Assembly (NCBI GenBank): GCA_964036275.1
Contig: OZ038438.1
Span: 16,351,720 to 16,415,719, forward strand
Length of the DNA stretch: 64,000 nucleotides
DNA from: Litoditis marina
Lineage: Eukaryota; Nematoda; Chromadorea; Rhabditida; Rhabditidae
Reading direction: 5' to 3'
This document shows, one piece after another, positions 24,089-38,100 of this stretch. Each line of letters starts with the position of its first letter. Within the stretch, counting starts at the first letter, position 1. Position numbers and translations under genes: made by a program. Below the pieces are notes generated by a model, which saw only the letters and a program-made list of their open reading frames with translations, was not told where the DNA came from and did not search any database.

Positions 24089-26530
24089 ACGGAATCGATC
24101 ACGGATAACCAAGACAATGGCATTATTTATATTATTATTATATGAGTGTTTGCGATGAGGAATAAGAAAAAAAAGTGATATGAACTTTGTCTGTTTCCCA
24201 ACTAGGGTTCTTTTATTGTGTCCTAAATGCCAGTTGTCATTATTATAGCCAAATGTTGTATGGAGTCGAAATTCATATCTTTCTTGTGATCGATGATACA
24301 AGTGGGGAGTTAAAAGCCATATTGTTTAACTATTCCGGTTTGAAGGTTGAACGCTCCAATATAATAAATGGTGAATTCACTGGTAAGCCGTATTATTTTC
24401 GAGCCAAAAAGCAAATCAGCAGCATTACCGAAGTTAGGCTCGCGTTTCTCCCACTAATGCCAATGTGAATTCTATGCATCAATGTTAATTCTATGCATCA
24501 ATGTTGTGTTACCTACTGAATGAAGTTTAGGAGAAAATTCAGACTCAAGAGTGTCATATTGCCGAAAGGACAAGAATATAATCTTAATACAACATGTACG
24601 TGAACCTGTTTATACCCATGAGAAGAAATGGTGACGTAAGACAATTGTGTTATTATATCTCGCCATCCATACTGCGTAATTTCAATCTGTAGTGAAAAGT
24701 ATTCGCGTTTTAATGAATTCGGGCTGCCATGAATGTTGGAACTTAACTTGATAGTGATATTAGTTTCATGCGATCAAACCAACACCTATTTGTGTACACT
24801 TACATTCTGTGGGATGTGTGGTGTGGTCCAACGAATTGCGCAGACCAAACTACAACTCAGCTTTTAAATCCGGTAAGTTTGAGTTTGATCCCAATGTGGG
24901 AAAAAAATGTAAAATCATACGAATTTCTAATTCAAATTAAATTCTCGGAAAACCCAGTCATGAAGCGAGAAATTTTGCAGCAAAACCTGGTTTCACATCG
25001 CTAATCCCGGTTTAAAAGACTTAAATACACAGGGATCAAACTACAAAAGCCCATCAATTCGGTGTGGTGCGCGCATGGTGCGCTCACCTGATGCGCGCGC
25101 CATCATTTGAACGGTTTACTGAACGGAACGGGTAAATAAAATGTTTTCGAGAAGCGAATATAGGTACGGTGTTTTTTAACACCCGTATGGTTCATATTAA
25201 ATATCTATAAGATATATCTGCTACATCAGCTTAATTTTTATTGTGCGTAAAACACGGCATATTACCCAATAGGAATCCCGCCCGCTGGACCCGCATGCCG
25301 CGGAGCGGTCGCCGCTCGCGCCCAAAATAAACCGAGACTGACGTTTGGCTACACTTGATTTCCTTCAGAACGTTCAAATATGAATAGTTTGTTTGAAACT
25401 TTGAAAACATGTATTCAAGCAAATAAACTATTTTAATACTCTCAGAATGAATAGATCACAGAAGTATAACAAAAATACACCAAAATAGAAGAAATTGATT
25501 TATTCCACTGCTTAATGTGAATTTACGTTGTTTTAACACAGTTACGTACATCCAATGCTAGTAATTGACAAATATAATATATTTTATTGCTTGCATAATC
25601 CGTAACTGCATTCAAAAATATATTTTGTTTTTAAGAGAAAAATAATACCCTAAACAAGCTTTAAATGAACAGAGATTGAGCATAGAACCATATCAACTGC
25701 ACTCAAAAACTGATAAATTTACTTTTAAATAGAGAGATAATCGATTAACACTAAATATAATTAGAATGATAAATTTTTAAATTAAATTAATTTTGAAGAT
25801 TTTTCCCCAAGCACTAAATCGGCGCCAACACCAGAAACGATCCGACGGAAAACGCGCAAGCAAATAGGCGCCCCCCTGAATCAGGGGCATTCAAATCGGT
25901 TCAAAATTTGTCGTGCGCACATAAGGCGCCCCATTCCGAAAATTTAACCGTCCTTTAACGCCGTGAAAAGTCAGTCAGCAGGCCGGCAACATGTCGCACC
26001 GCATCCAAATGCTGCGTGACGTGCCGCTCTCTTATCCACCCCAGGGATTATTGTGTTGCTTTTAAACGAACGGTCTTCTGTGGTTATTGGTTTGTTTTAT
26101 TTCAGTAATGTCTGAATATATTAGACACTATATGTATGTGGTACATTACCTGGTGGGCTGCCCGTTTTCGTGACTCGACTTGCTATCGATCTTCCCATCA
26201 ATATTTAGTTCAATTTTTAAGTTCTTGGTGTGTGTAGGGTGCCTTATTTTTTTAGCTTCATATTTATACAGTTCTTTTTATGCAAATTATTCAAAAATAA
26301 AATTTGCACGATTAATTATTTACATAGATAGAATAGAAGAACATACGCGAATCAATCAATACTGCACGCATGATGTGGCATACATTTTCATTGAATAAAG
26401 TCTTTATTTATAGTATGCTTCTTATAGTTCTCCTTTGCTCCTTCAAATTCTATGTGTTGGTATTGCTTATATATATACATGTAAATCCTCAAATCGTCAT
26501 TTTTTCAGATTAGTTGATGAGTTCATTGCG
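24089..26530. other. Intergenic region between WDR54 and TMF1 genes
   Basis: About 2.4 kb with no supported gene. A 19-bp unit (AATTCTATGCATCAATGTT) is repeated twice at 24468-24505. GC-rich, CpG-containing islands stand out at 25048-25105, 25272-25325 and 25818-26040, the last with GGCGCC and CGGCAACATG words. The third is the best candidate for the TMF1 promoter or 5' untranslated exon, but this is inference from composition and position. Confidence 0.5.
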
Positions 26531-29500
26531 ATGAATTTGTCTTGGGCCAACCAATTCGCTAAAACGGCTCTGAAGAATGCCCAACAGAAGATCGACAGTG
26601 TCCTTGACATACAAACGGATGAGGGAGAAGCAAATATTGAAGTAAGATTGTTTTCTTTTCGTTTTTATTATATGGTCTTTCACACAAAGCAACCTTTTCC
26701 GTTGTTTTGCAATAGTTGTCTTCTATTCGTGCGTTAGTTATGTTGTTATTGTTTCAAATGTCAGTAGGTACATGGATAAACCCATTTCCAGCCAATTCTG
26801 GTGGACGACCCGCTGTTAACACCAGTTCCTCAAGCCGATTTTGGTCATGTGGTACCTTCAGGACTTACCCAGGTTTGATTTTCAAGGGTTTTTTGTTTCT
26901 TACTAGGTTACCTCTATCGATAGCCCGATCCACACCTTTTATATAATACTGTATCTGGTTTATTCAAGAAATTCATTGGTGGTTGTTAGCTCGATTCAAT
27001 TGAGCCTTGAAAAGATTTGCTTGTACGTATTCTTGCAAGCTCGCGCTGGTGGTCAGCTTTTAAAGATTGTTCCGAGACTAGTAATAAAAATGTGAGTTAT
27101 CAATCAAAGGAACACTCTCAAACTACATCATTCGACTGTAGCAGAATTTGTATGATTCCTTCAGACTCTTTTTCTATTGGAGCAAACATTGAGTATGAAA
27201 TTGGACAATAATGTTTTTAATTTGCTCTTTGTCAGGACGTGGTTGCGGATGGGTCGCACAAGGAAAATGAATGGAGTAGTGTATGGGCACATGGTGCGAT
27301 CAGTTCACAGGTAATTGTTATACACATCGTTGTCGTTCAGTACAGTATGAAGTTCAAACTTTAAACTTTCCCGTCATTTTTTCTTATCTTCAGAAAGCAG
27401 TGTGATATGTGAAATGTGTATGCTGTGTTGAACACAGCAAGACGGGTTACACGGCCCACTTATCCAAAAAGCTTAACCCTGAAAAAAGTTCATGATTCAC
27501 GTAGGTGTGGTCCACTCTGCACCTTCACCAAATGTGCTTGTAACTAGTACAGTTGAACACAACCAAAATTTGATAAAGACCTATCATCTTGATGATAAAG
27601 TTGTGTATAGTTTTCACGTAACACGCACTTTTGGCCAGTTAGGATAGGGCATGCTGAACTTCAGGAATTGCTCAGTGTTTCTTGCATCTAACTCATTGAT
27701 TTTCTATCATCATTTCACTCAGGTTGTTGTGGATGCCGAACCAAATCCGTTCCGAGATGAGGGTGCGACTGTAGAGCCGTCTTTACTAGAACACTCACCT
27801 TCGGTTAGTTATTAGACTTTGAGTTTACTATTAGCGTTCACTAAGTTTGCATTCGATTATACATTTAATTGAAGCATATTGCTAGTTTTATATGAACAGA
27901 TGTTTCTCGTTCGTTTGTACATGTGCTCTGTTTCTCAGTTTCCTACCTACTGCATCCTCATTTTTCAAAATCGCCTTTCTCATAGTTTTCTGTGTTCAAC
28001 ATTCTGTTTCTTCCAGAATTCCTCCGAAGTGATTGATCCGGCAAGTTTTAATAATAAGGTTCGTCATATCGCCACTCTCCAGGCACTTTGAGTTTGAGAT
28101 GTACGTCGTAGAATGCATTATGAAAGCAAATAATTTTTGCCCGCTTTTTAAAAAAAATTGTGTTTTTAATTTATCTGTGTACTCAAATCATTTTCGCATC
28201 TAAAAACAGATTGCCACCTAGTTTATCCGGATTATTGCCATATTATTTTCAGGAAATGGACGAAGCGAAATATTCCACCATTGATCTGCAAGATGTCTGT
28301 GGTACATCATCTGGCGTCAAAATTCCTGCCGATATCGGAGAGAGCGATCTACCAGATTGTAGGTTTGATTCGTGCAGATATCAAGAAAAAACCTATTGTC
28401 TAGGATTCGGGCGTTCGCGAGTGTACGTGACCAAAAGCATAATTTGGGACGTCGCTTACCTATAAATGTCAAATAATGACCTCATATTCGGTCGAGTTTG
28501 GCGCATTCGTTTCATGGTAGCAGGCGTAGGACGACTTTGTTGGATGGTTTATTGATTCACCCCTTTTTCTTCAAAATCAGGATTTCAAACTACTCTAATT
28601 CCAAGAATTGTCGAAGTTTACTGTTTAAAACCTCATTTTGCTACCAGTTTTCATTTCAGTAATTTAGATAAAACACTAAACACCTGGTTTTCACTAAATT
28701 TTTTTGGACAACAATGTCTCACCTTATGTATGCATGGTAGTTTGTACTGTCATCGTATATTGGTTCATTTTCGTTCCTTTCCAGCGTTGTCAGACGCAGG
28801 AGACGTGATACTGTCGCGGCGTTCGTCTCAGCATTCTCAGCAAGATGACTCACTCACCGTCGCCTCCAGTGATATTGAAGTGATCAGGAACTCGGATGCT
28901 TGGTCGATTACAAGCAGCAAAGTCATGCTGGATAATAATCTACCCACGCGTGCGCTTTCCGGGAAAGTGAGTTCATTACAATTTTTATGTAGTAATTATT
29001 TTTATTCTTTAGCGCAATAATTTGTATCCTATAGTGCATTTACTTGTATGATGTCTCGACTGAACACCGAAAAGCAATGTTTTTACAGTATTTGTAGCGA
29101 AACCATGTATCGTTGTGTAGTTCTCTTTGGTTTTAGACGGAAGCTTCAGCCGCGCTCCAAGCGCAGCTCAAACTGGCTGAGCAGCGGATAAACGAGTTGA
29201 AACTCTCGAATGATGCTCTTCAGAGAAGTAATGGTCAACTGCAACAGAGGATTGTCGTGCTCAATCAACAGTGAGTTGTGATGTGCAGTATAGATAGAAC
29301 GAATGCATTGAGATCATTTCCAAAGTGATATAGGCGAGCTAGATACCGGTATCAGGAAGGGATGTATCATGCAATCGTTACTAGGAACAAACACAACCAG
29401 TTTCTTGAGGAAGAGTTAACAATGATTTTCCGTATTAGGTTGAATTTTGTTCTGGTTCTGAGCAATTATTCCGAAGTCTTAACATCATCCAAGTCGTTTC

Positions 29501-32500
29501 GCGTTGCTTTTTCTCATTAAAAAATCCTCAAGTTTTTCGCTCACCTTTCGCTATTAGGGCTCTAATTTAGAAAAGTGAGTGAACATACATTTTTTTCGGT
29601 GGCTAGTGTTTATATAAGTTTCCAATAAAGTACATCTCGTCTGCTTTAGACAGTCCATGATGAAGCGAGAACTTGCCGATAAAGTTACAGAGTTGGAGGA
29701 CTTGCGAGAAGAAGGTGGGTTGCTATGTTCAGAGACCTACTGACCAACATTGTTGACTATATTGACTTATTGTTGCTAAGGATTTAAGCACTAACACATT
29801 ACTTATCGTTCGTGTTTCAGGTATAAAGGGGTCTGATTACTCAGCAAAGCAATCGAAAGAGATTCGTCGTTTGAAGAACGAACTGGCGGATCTGGAAAAG
29901 GTGAAATCTGAAAGGAAGCGCTTCAAAGAAGAGAAAACGTCAGCCGAAGAAACCATAGAACTGCAACGCGATGAACTGAGTTCATTGAAAGGTGAATACA
30001 CTTGCTGTCGTAGTCATCACTGCTCTGAAGTATGAGTACAATCTACAAATTGAAACACGCATCAAAGGACATGTTCATTTCACTACGTTCTCATGAAAAA
30101 TGCGCATTATCTGCTATTCTCTTTTCTCATTGCTCGTATTAATATTGATCGAATTGCGAAAGCTTTCCCGGGCGATGCATAGTTTTGTTATAGGTGCCGG
30201 GTTTATCACGTTTCATACACTTCTCGTCAAAAATATGTCTTGCAAATGTCGATCGTATATACAATTTCAGCAATGGTCAAAAGTCTGGAAGCGGCCTCGG
30301 AACAAATCAAGAAAGAGAATAGTTTGAGTGCCGCCAGCAGCGAGGTATTTTATTAATTGTAATAGTATTTAGTATCTGGACTCATAAAGGGGAAATGTTT
30401 TACAATTAAATAGTTTCAGGTGGTTCAGAAACATATGGATGATATGGCCAAACGTGTCTCCGATCTTGAGGCCGCGTTATCAGCCAAAGTGGAAGAAGTA
30501 GAAGAACTCAGAGAAAAGAACGAGGTACTGGTCGTTAGCATGTTGGTTTGATCCATTTTACATAATTACGATGAGTTTTCTCTTACTGGGAACGTATGAT
30601 AGATAGAATGCTCCGATTCTTATAGGGAGAACTGCAGTTTGCAGTGTAACAGTCATACGTACCACCTAGATCTTGATGCCTTTTTAGTTGGCCTATTTTA
30701 TATCAACCTAGCTGTTGTTGTTCAACAAATTTCATAATTCTTTTGCAGTTGGTTCTATCTGAAATCGAGCAACTGCAAGCAGTGCATTGGGCGGAAAAAA
30801 TAGCCGGTGAACGGGCGAACGAAAGTGCCGCTTCTGCCGGATATGAGTTGGCAGAGACACGCCATCAGATGGAGAGGTTGACTACCCAACTCAAGGACGC
30901 TGAACAGGTATTCAATCCTTTGAGTGTAAAGGGAACATTTATATATATCAAATCATGTGGCACTCGCTCATTTGAGTTGTTTGGCAGCCGTAGCGCAAAT
31001 GAGCCCGCTGCCCTATTCGTTCTGATTAAAGTAGCGTACATACATGTGTCAGTATAGTGCTATTCGAAAACAAGTTTCGTTTCACAACAGTGAATTACAC
31101 AGCAGTAAAGGTTTGCATAATTGCGCTCGCGCTGCCCGCATTCAAGAAAATCGTTCTTAGGCCTGGTAACTGTATTGCTGGTATTGAGGGAAAGAGTAAT
31201 TATAAGAGGCTGTCACGAGTATAATAGTTTTTTCTAGTATCAAAACCCGTTTACGAATTCGAAATTGATGATGTCAAGTTCTGATTTCAGAGGGTTGAAG
31301 AAGTCATGGCTGAACACACCAACTACGCTGAAATGATATCGAAGGGTGATTTTTTACATATTTAAAAATGGAAAGATATCTTTCCATTTCATGAACTAAT
31401 GCTATATTTCAATGTGCAGGTTTATATGTTTCCTTATTTTGTATGCCACTTTCTAATTTCATCGTTGGAGAAGGTTCATATGGCATTGTGCTTATTGTTA
31501 TGCTTTATTTCATTCAGCAAACGCTCCGCTATTAGATGAGGTCAGCGAGTTGAAGGCAGACCTGTTACGTGAGCGTACCCTATCTGAAGAAGTTGATAAG
31601 AAATGGCGACAGTTAAAGAAGGAGATACTCGAATTGCAGAAAGAAAAGAAGATGTTCGAAGAAAAGGTAAGATTATACCCCGTGTCTCATACTCGGCCAT
31701 TTACATAAGAAGCCTGGGTTTTGCAATCCAGTCCGGAAGGAATCCGTTTTTTAAACATTATTTTTTTTCTAAAATGATACTTTCGCTTTCGCAAAAAGAT
31801 CTATCCTAAACGAATAGATAACAGAAATGACAGTTGTTCGGAAAACTTGGGGTTTTTCCTGGAAACCGTACATATAGGTTTTATTTGGATTGGAATAGCA
31901 TTCCAAAGTTTCACAATTTCGTAAGCTCGGCTGGTTACTGCCTCAAAATTACATGTTGCAGAACGTGAACGATCTGACCAGACACAATCGAGAATTGGAA
32001 TTGAATAATCAACGAATAAATGCTCTGGAAGTGGAATTACATAGGTAGCCATTTATCGAACTTTCTGGCAGCTGCTTTTTTATTGGTCTGAGCTTCAGAA
32101 TGTATGTTTTACTTCAGCTGAAAAGTCCGAGATTTTTCTTTTTCTTCTTCAGACGTGCAATACCGACTGCCGTTTGTCAATTACTTCGAAATCTGTCCTC
32201 CTCTTAACGATCATTAATGTTTGAGGGCACAGCGTGAACATCATGAAGAGTTGACCCGTCGAAATAAAGAGCGATCGGAAGACAAGGCTTCTATTACTAG
32301 ACTCGAAACGGAATTAGCTGCTCTGAATCAGGATCAATTTACTGTCAGAAGAACCTTGAAAGAATTTGTGAGTTTGACAATTTTTTCGAACGATCGTCAT
32401 ATTATTTCACCCAACATATATTTTTATAACGTTAATAAACTATGGATAGCTTGAGCTTTACCTTTTTTTTTTGAAGTATTACTTGAATACTTGTTAGTTT

Positions 32501-33704
32501 CCCATAGCAAGTTCCAGTTATTTTGCAGAAGGATGAAAATGATGGTTTCAAAGCGGAGTTGGTAGAATTGCGGAAACTGCGCGAAAAGGAGATGGAGCGT
32601 GTTACTCTGGACCAACGAGTACATGTGGTGCATGGAGAAGATCATTCCGATCGTGCTCCTCTCTACTCGCTACAGTCTGCCTCTACTCCTCTTGCTTACT
32701 CTCTCTCCAATCCCCATCCAAGTAGCGCAGTGCAGGTTCGCCTTCCAGTCATACTCTAGTAAAATAGTCCGAATAGCCAGAAAGACTTGGAAAACGGGCT
32801 TCTTTCTAGCTAGTAAAATATCGCAAGCCAATTCAGGGATTGGACGTACTCAAATCATGAAACGGGTTACTTTTTGTAGTCACACCTTATTGGTGTGTGA
32901 TTTCAGTCAACCTCTTGTGCATAAGGTCTTTTTGATTGTTCCTTCAGCGTGGCTGGGAAACATTCTTTGTCGTCTCGATACTAGCTTTAAACTTTCAATA
33001 TAAGCTTTTTTGCAGTCTTACTATATTGCCAAATGTTTTATTATATCTTTGTTCTATCTGTAGGTGGAGTTGGAATCACTATCCTCGCAGTATGAGTCTT
33101 CAATGAAACGTATCGTGTTCCTGGAGCGGGAGGCTGGCAGATGTCAGAATCTCGAGACGCGCGTCAAGGAACTGCAGATGGAGATTCAGGTTCGTTACAA
33201 AATATTTAGTCGGTTTCTTGTTCCGATTTTCATTGTAAGAAGTGCGTTACGTGAAGCTCGATATTGTAGTACTTACTGTTCAGGCGTTGACAACTGAGTA
33301 TAATCATTTGCTGGAAGTGGATGGTGAACGCCTGGAAAGGATCGAGGAACTGACGCATGATATTATTGATCTCAGAAAACTTCTCAAGGATCAAGTATGT
33401 TTAAAGAAGGATTGATTTTTAAACTCCGATAACTCACAACAATTATTATCTAATTGATCTTATTTACATTAGAAATTTTCTTAGTAAATTCGAACTAAAA
33501 AAAGAATTTAAAAAAGCGAAAATAATCAGTTTTTACTTAAAAATCGTATGTTGAAACTAAACTCCGCACTGCGGTAAACTATCATCTGTCATTATTTTCT
33601 TTGAAAAAAGGGGTGTTGGAACTGTGAGGTGCAAACTTTTGGCCTTGTTCGTATTTTCATCTTTTCAGGTTCTGGCCTTTTCCGAAGCGAGAGAGAGACT
33701 ATAG
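26531..33704 (+). CDS. TMF1: TATA element modulatory factor (TMF1/ARA160)-like Golgi coiled-coil protein
   Basis: Twenty-one exons in phase: 26531-26641, 26792-26872, 27236-27310, 27723-27803, 28017-28058, 28253-28358, 28785-28966, 29137-29270, 29650-29714, 29821-29991, 30271-30344, 30420-30524, 30749-30907, 31291-31345, 31518-31666, 31962-32044, 32226-32367, 32529-32735, 33064-33189, 33284-33394 and 33669-33704 (TAG); about 764 residues, shorter than the roughly 1090 of human TMF1. The N-terminus (LSWANQFAKTALKNAQQKID then SVLDIQ) matches the family's SSFAKQAL-AQKSIDRVLDIQ pattern. An acidic, Ser-rich region includes SSDIEVIRNSDAW. From about residue 220 the protein is coiled coil. The C-terminal segment (ELESLSSQYESSMKRIVFLE, and EYNHLLEVDGERLERIEELT) matches the conserved TMF C-terminal domain. 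TMF1 is a Golgi tether that binds Rab6. The sixth exon uses donor GATT|GTAGGT, required by phase. Confidence 0.88.
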
Positions 33705-35115
33705 ATTTTTCTCAATATTACTTCATGTCTTTTATACGTTATGTAGTTTAGCAGAAAAGTATGATTTTCAAGTCATAATATTGTTCGATTGTGGTATATT
33801 CGTTTCCCATTGTTCGATAGTGATATACTTTTTCTAAATGACGGGATGAAACTAATTGTTTATAGTGTACACATATTAACACGTAGAAGATACGCGGGTA
33901 TTGGATTGTGATTGTCTTTATGTACCGCACAGGTGACTTTTCGGCCTATGTACAACATTTTCATGGTTTTTTTGTTTTGTGCAAATATAACATGATATAA
34001 TTTGTGTTCTCAAATTGTTTGAAACGTTGAACAGTTATCGGTATTCAAATGGTACAGCCTGTTGTTGAAATCTTGAGAGCGACAAACACAATGTTCCTAT
34101 CAGTCAATATCAATAGACAAATCTATAGATATCGCAAATGAAATACCACCCTCTTAGTGGACAATATTGAATGTCATTCGTCTGCCGGTGTCGGAAATCG
34201 TTTACAGTACTGGCACTACTACATTAATTCCATATATATTTTCTAGTTTAGCCCGCAACTCAAGCCATTACAACGCAACGCAAGCCATTACGCAATAGCG
34301 ATTCGCAGACATCACAAATTATCTTGGGGCACTATCGGTGAGAAATATGGTGCATATTGTTGAGTGATGCCCGTCGGAAACCGAGTTCGTAGGAGGACCC
34401 TGGTGAGAGCTAGCCAGCTCGAGGGGGGGGGGGGGGGGGGGGGGGGTGAAGTGCTACGAAGAGAGGACCCAACTGCAGTGGGGAGTAATACTTCATTTCT
34501 CCTTAATTGTACATTATTTCCCAAAAATAGCTACGGACCTCAATTGGAGGAGGTCGACATGTGGCCTCTTCGCGGCTAGTAGCCCGCCACAGCGGCGACT
34601 GGCCGCATTCCTCTCAGAGATTTGTCCATGCCCTATTCGGCATCATGGGTATTTTTGTATTTTATCATTTCTCATTGTTTATACTTTTCATTTATTTTGT
34701 TTAAAAGTATTCTCACCGGAAGGTTTGTGTACTTCTCCATTATTTAGCGTGGCCCACAATACATTTTTGTTAGTAGCAAGCTGAAATATTTAACAAGCTT
34801 CTGAAACCATCCATACGTTGCCATCTCATTCTTCGGGCATATATGTTATATAGAAATATCTTTACAGTGTATTTCATACATTCAAGCTCTGTGCCCTGGT
34901 AATCAAATCGAGTTCCGCCTAATAAAAAAGTATTATCGAGGTGCTCCAGCCAGAACACAAATAGTTATCGGCCCGCTAGCTAGCTACCTACACCATCAAA
35001 ATTGATAATTATACTTTCACAATTTCAGACTTTACATCAATGTAGGAGAATCCGAGGCCCCCGGCTGGCTACACCACCAAAGTTGATACTTATCCTCTCC
35101 CGTTTTCAGACTACG
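33705..35115. other. Intergenic region between TMF1 and the unrecognised gene
   Basis: About 1.4 kb of AT-rich sequence with a 24-G homopolymer at 34423-34446. At its right end is a tandemly duplicated acceptor/start region (listed separately). An acceptor directly before the ATG at 35116 implies a 5' untranslated exon somewhere in this spacer; I cannot place it. Confidence 0.5.
34423..34446 (+). repeat. 24-G homopolymer
   Basis: Uninterrupted run of 24 guanines. Similar long C runs lie at 22566-22595 and 44057-44079, and shorter G and C runs in the hAT-like element at 49743-49755 and beside it at 49827-49836. Such tracts can form quadruplexes and are prone to slippage and to length errors in assembly. 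Confidence 0.9.
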
Positions 35116-35130
35116 ATGGGAGATAATCCG
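34985..35130 (+). repeat. Tandem duplication of splice acceptor and start region
   Basis: The segment from about 34988 (CTACACCATCAAAATTGATA) through the acceptor TTTCAG and ATCAATGTAGGAGAATCCGA recurs about 80 bp downstream as CTACACCACCAAAGTTGATA, acceptor TTTTCAG, ATGGGAGATAATCCGAAAG. The second copy opens the coding sequence at 35116. In the first copy the aligned ATG is followed at once by TAG, so it cannot serve as the same start. Confidence 0.65.
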
Positions 35131-38100
35131 AAAGCAGCGGCAGCAGAACGTGCTGCAGCGGAACGTGGAGCAAAGTTAGCGGCGGATGTAGCCTTGTACA
35201 GCACAACTGACTCGACAACAGTCGATGCTGAAACCTCATCGAACCGGTACGTGTTTTCCGTTTAATATCGACTTGAGTAACAGAGAGTTAAATAATTACT
35301 TTTTACTTTTACCGCAAACATTGAATGGCGAATTAAAAAATCAATTGGAACAAAAACTTTTTTGGGACCTACTAATTACCGCACCTACCGCACCGGGGAA
35401 ATACCGCACCGCGATTTGAAAATACCGCACCGTACCGCACCACCGCAAATTTGCGTATTTTTTTTCAAAAAATTTAAAATCTCCAATTTTGCAAACAAAA
35501 TAGTTTCTAAGGCATAAATCCTATTCTTTCCATCACTTTAGATACAGCAAGTCTGAAAATGATGTCTAGTTACCGATCACAATGAGTTTATTCCCTTTTT
35601 CTGCAAAATTCGGTCAGTGTATTTGTTTAGAGATTCTTTCAGTTCTTTCTGCAAGTATGAGCTATTCAAACCTGAAATATTTGGTTGATTTCATTTTTAG
35701 CTCAAAATTGACAATCATTGCCAATGAACAAACGAGCACAAACCTCTAACTCTATTATGGTAATCCTTTTTTGTTACCTCTCACTTTTCCACGGGAATAA
35801 AGTATTCATATAAGTTGCTAGTGGAGCAAACGCTAGCATAATGTGTACTCAGTGCTTCTCTTCTGATAAGCAGTTTCTTCTATACATTCGATAACTCACT
35901 AATATGACATGAAGGCATAAAACAATTTGAAGAATACACAACAGAAAACGAAAATGCAATACTGAAAGCGTGTTCTTCTAGTGAGAAAGTTTCACAGAAA
36001 GTTTTCTCGAGATCACTATTGTTGTTTTCAAGTGGAAAGAATAGGGTTTATGCTTTAAAAACTATTTTGTTGGCAAAATTGAAGATTTTGGATTTTTTGA
36101 AAAAATACGCAAATTTGCGGTGGTGCGGTACGGTGCGGTATTTTCAAATCGCGGTGCGGTATTTCCCCCGGTGCGGTAGGTGCGGTAATTAGTAGGTCCC
36201 AACTTTTTTCACTGTGAGTGAAAAAAGAAAACATGCAATATAAAATAGCATTTGTGATTTTATGCTCAGTCCCGTGTATGTAACATGCAACTTACCTATG
36301 TAAACATTGTTTTTCGTGATTGGTAGGTGACGAACGTAAGAAGCTTTTTATCACAGAATTTTTTTTTTCAGTGAGGGCTCAGTTTGGGATTTCCTTCCCG
36401 TTGCAAAAGTTGGACCTCGCACCAGACTGTCGCATCATGGAATTGTGATGTCAGATATACGGAAGTAAGTAAGATTGATGAATTCCATATCTAACCGAGT
36501 TTTTTCGTAACCTAACCGGGTTTTCGTAACCTATTGCAGGTCCGGTTGGTAACCTAAAATGTAAAACAGTTTACCTATTTTTCTAACGCAAAATGTGGTT
36601 TCACAGTTAGTTTGTGCGGAAACCGCAATTTGTTCTGAAGTCACCTGTGAGGTAACCTGAAAAAAGCTACCAAAACCAGTTGGGTTACCAAAAAGCCCGG
36701 CCACATATATATTTGGTCAGTAAGATCATCTAATCCCCTAATTCTCCTTTGCTGGAGTTGGTAGGCTAACCGCTAACCTCGGTCTTCTTTTTTTCGCGAA
36801 ACAGGACTCCATTTTGTTTTTTGAGTTTTCTAGCTATTCGGACAAATTTACTTATGACAATTATGACTACTCATTCTCTTTTGGTGGGAAACGAGAAGGA
36901 ATTTGTAAGCTCATCTTTCACCTTGTACACTTGTAGTATTCTGACTTTCTGAACAGGGATATGTACATCGGAACTGCGGTTGTCCCGAATATCGGACCGG
37001 GTAAAAGGTGCTGAACCGTCCTGCGAATACCTCAAGTTTTGGGGAATTGACTGTTTAGGAAATCGAAAATAGATGGGTCTGAAAAAGGGAGAAAAACCAA
37101 CTCACGACGCGGAGACGATTATGTAGGGGGTGAAGCTACTGCGCGTGCCTAACGACCAGCGCGAAAGGTGCAGTGGTAACGTTGTCGCTTCATGACACGA
37201 GAATTTTTATCGGACTGAGATGTTTTTTGATGAATGGTATCTTATGTTACAGTCCCTCGAATAGATGTTTGTTGCTGCAATGGGAAGTACGACGTTTGGA
37301 AGTAAAGTCCCCGGATACGGCAGTGAGGAAGGTTTGTTTTTCGCAATAAATTCTGTCGTTTGGATTTTCGTAAATAGCCGCTTTAATAGTGGCTTGAATA
37401 GTTAAACTCTTTTAACAAAACAAGGGAACTGGGGGTTCAACCATTTTTTCGTTTTCCACTATTGTGAAGGCCATTAAGGACAACCGTGTTGCTTGACTGA
37501 CTGGTAGAAAAAAATAGCGCATAGCTAACTGATAGCGAGTTGGAAGACTGCCTGGTAAATGTTTCTACCAGCCAGGGAGCGACTCGGCTGTCTCCTTTAT
37601 CTGCTCTCCACACTCTGTGGGAAATACTCTGAAAACGGGGGATCCGCCGAAACGTCGCCACTGAAACCATATTAACCTCGTCAACAAATATCACCAACAA
37701 TTAGGGTTGTTAGTCGAGGTGAAGTTTCGAGTTCACTTCGAGTCACAGATTCTCGAGTTCATTTCGAGTTTCGAGTAACTTCAACATTTTTTCCATTTTC
37801 CGAGTCGAACTCGAAATTTTGATACCTACCAACAATTAACTGATAGTTTTTAGAGGTGGTAGATCTTTGTTTTCAGTGCAAAGCGGAACTATTATTGCTA
37901 GTGGAACTTCGCCATCACGGTGCACTACTTTTCGCTAAATTTTGGATAAAGGATGACAACTTCTTCGACAAATTTGTGATAATCCCTTTCGGGTATGTAA
38001 TTTCAGAAAAAATGTTTAGTTCCTAGTTTTTGAAACGAAGAATACTTTATTTTGAATTAAACTATTCCTATTATATAAGCACATTACCGTTTTCAGTAGT

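Noticed and set aside
24187..24468. 93-codon frame after the WDR54 stop codon
   Set aside because: No motif, no splice context, and it starts within the likely 3' untranslated region.
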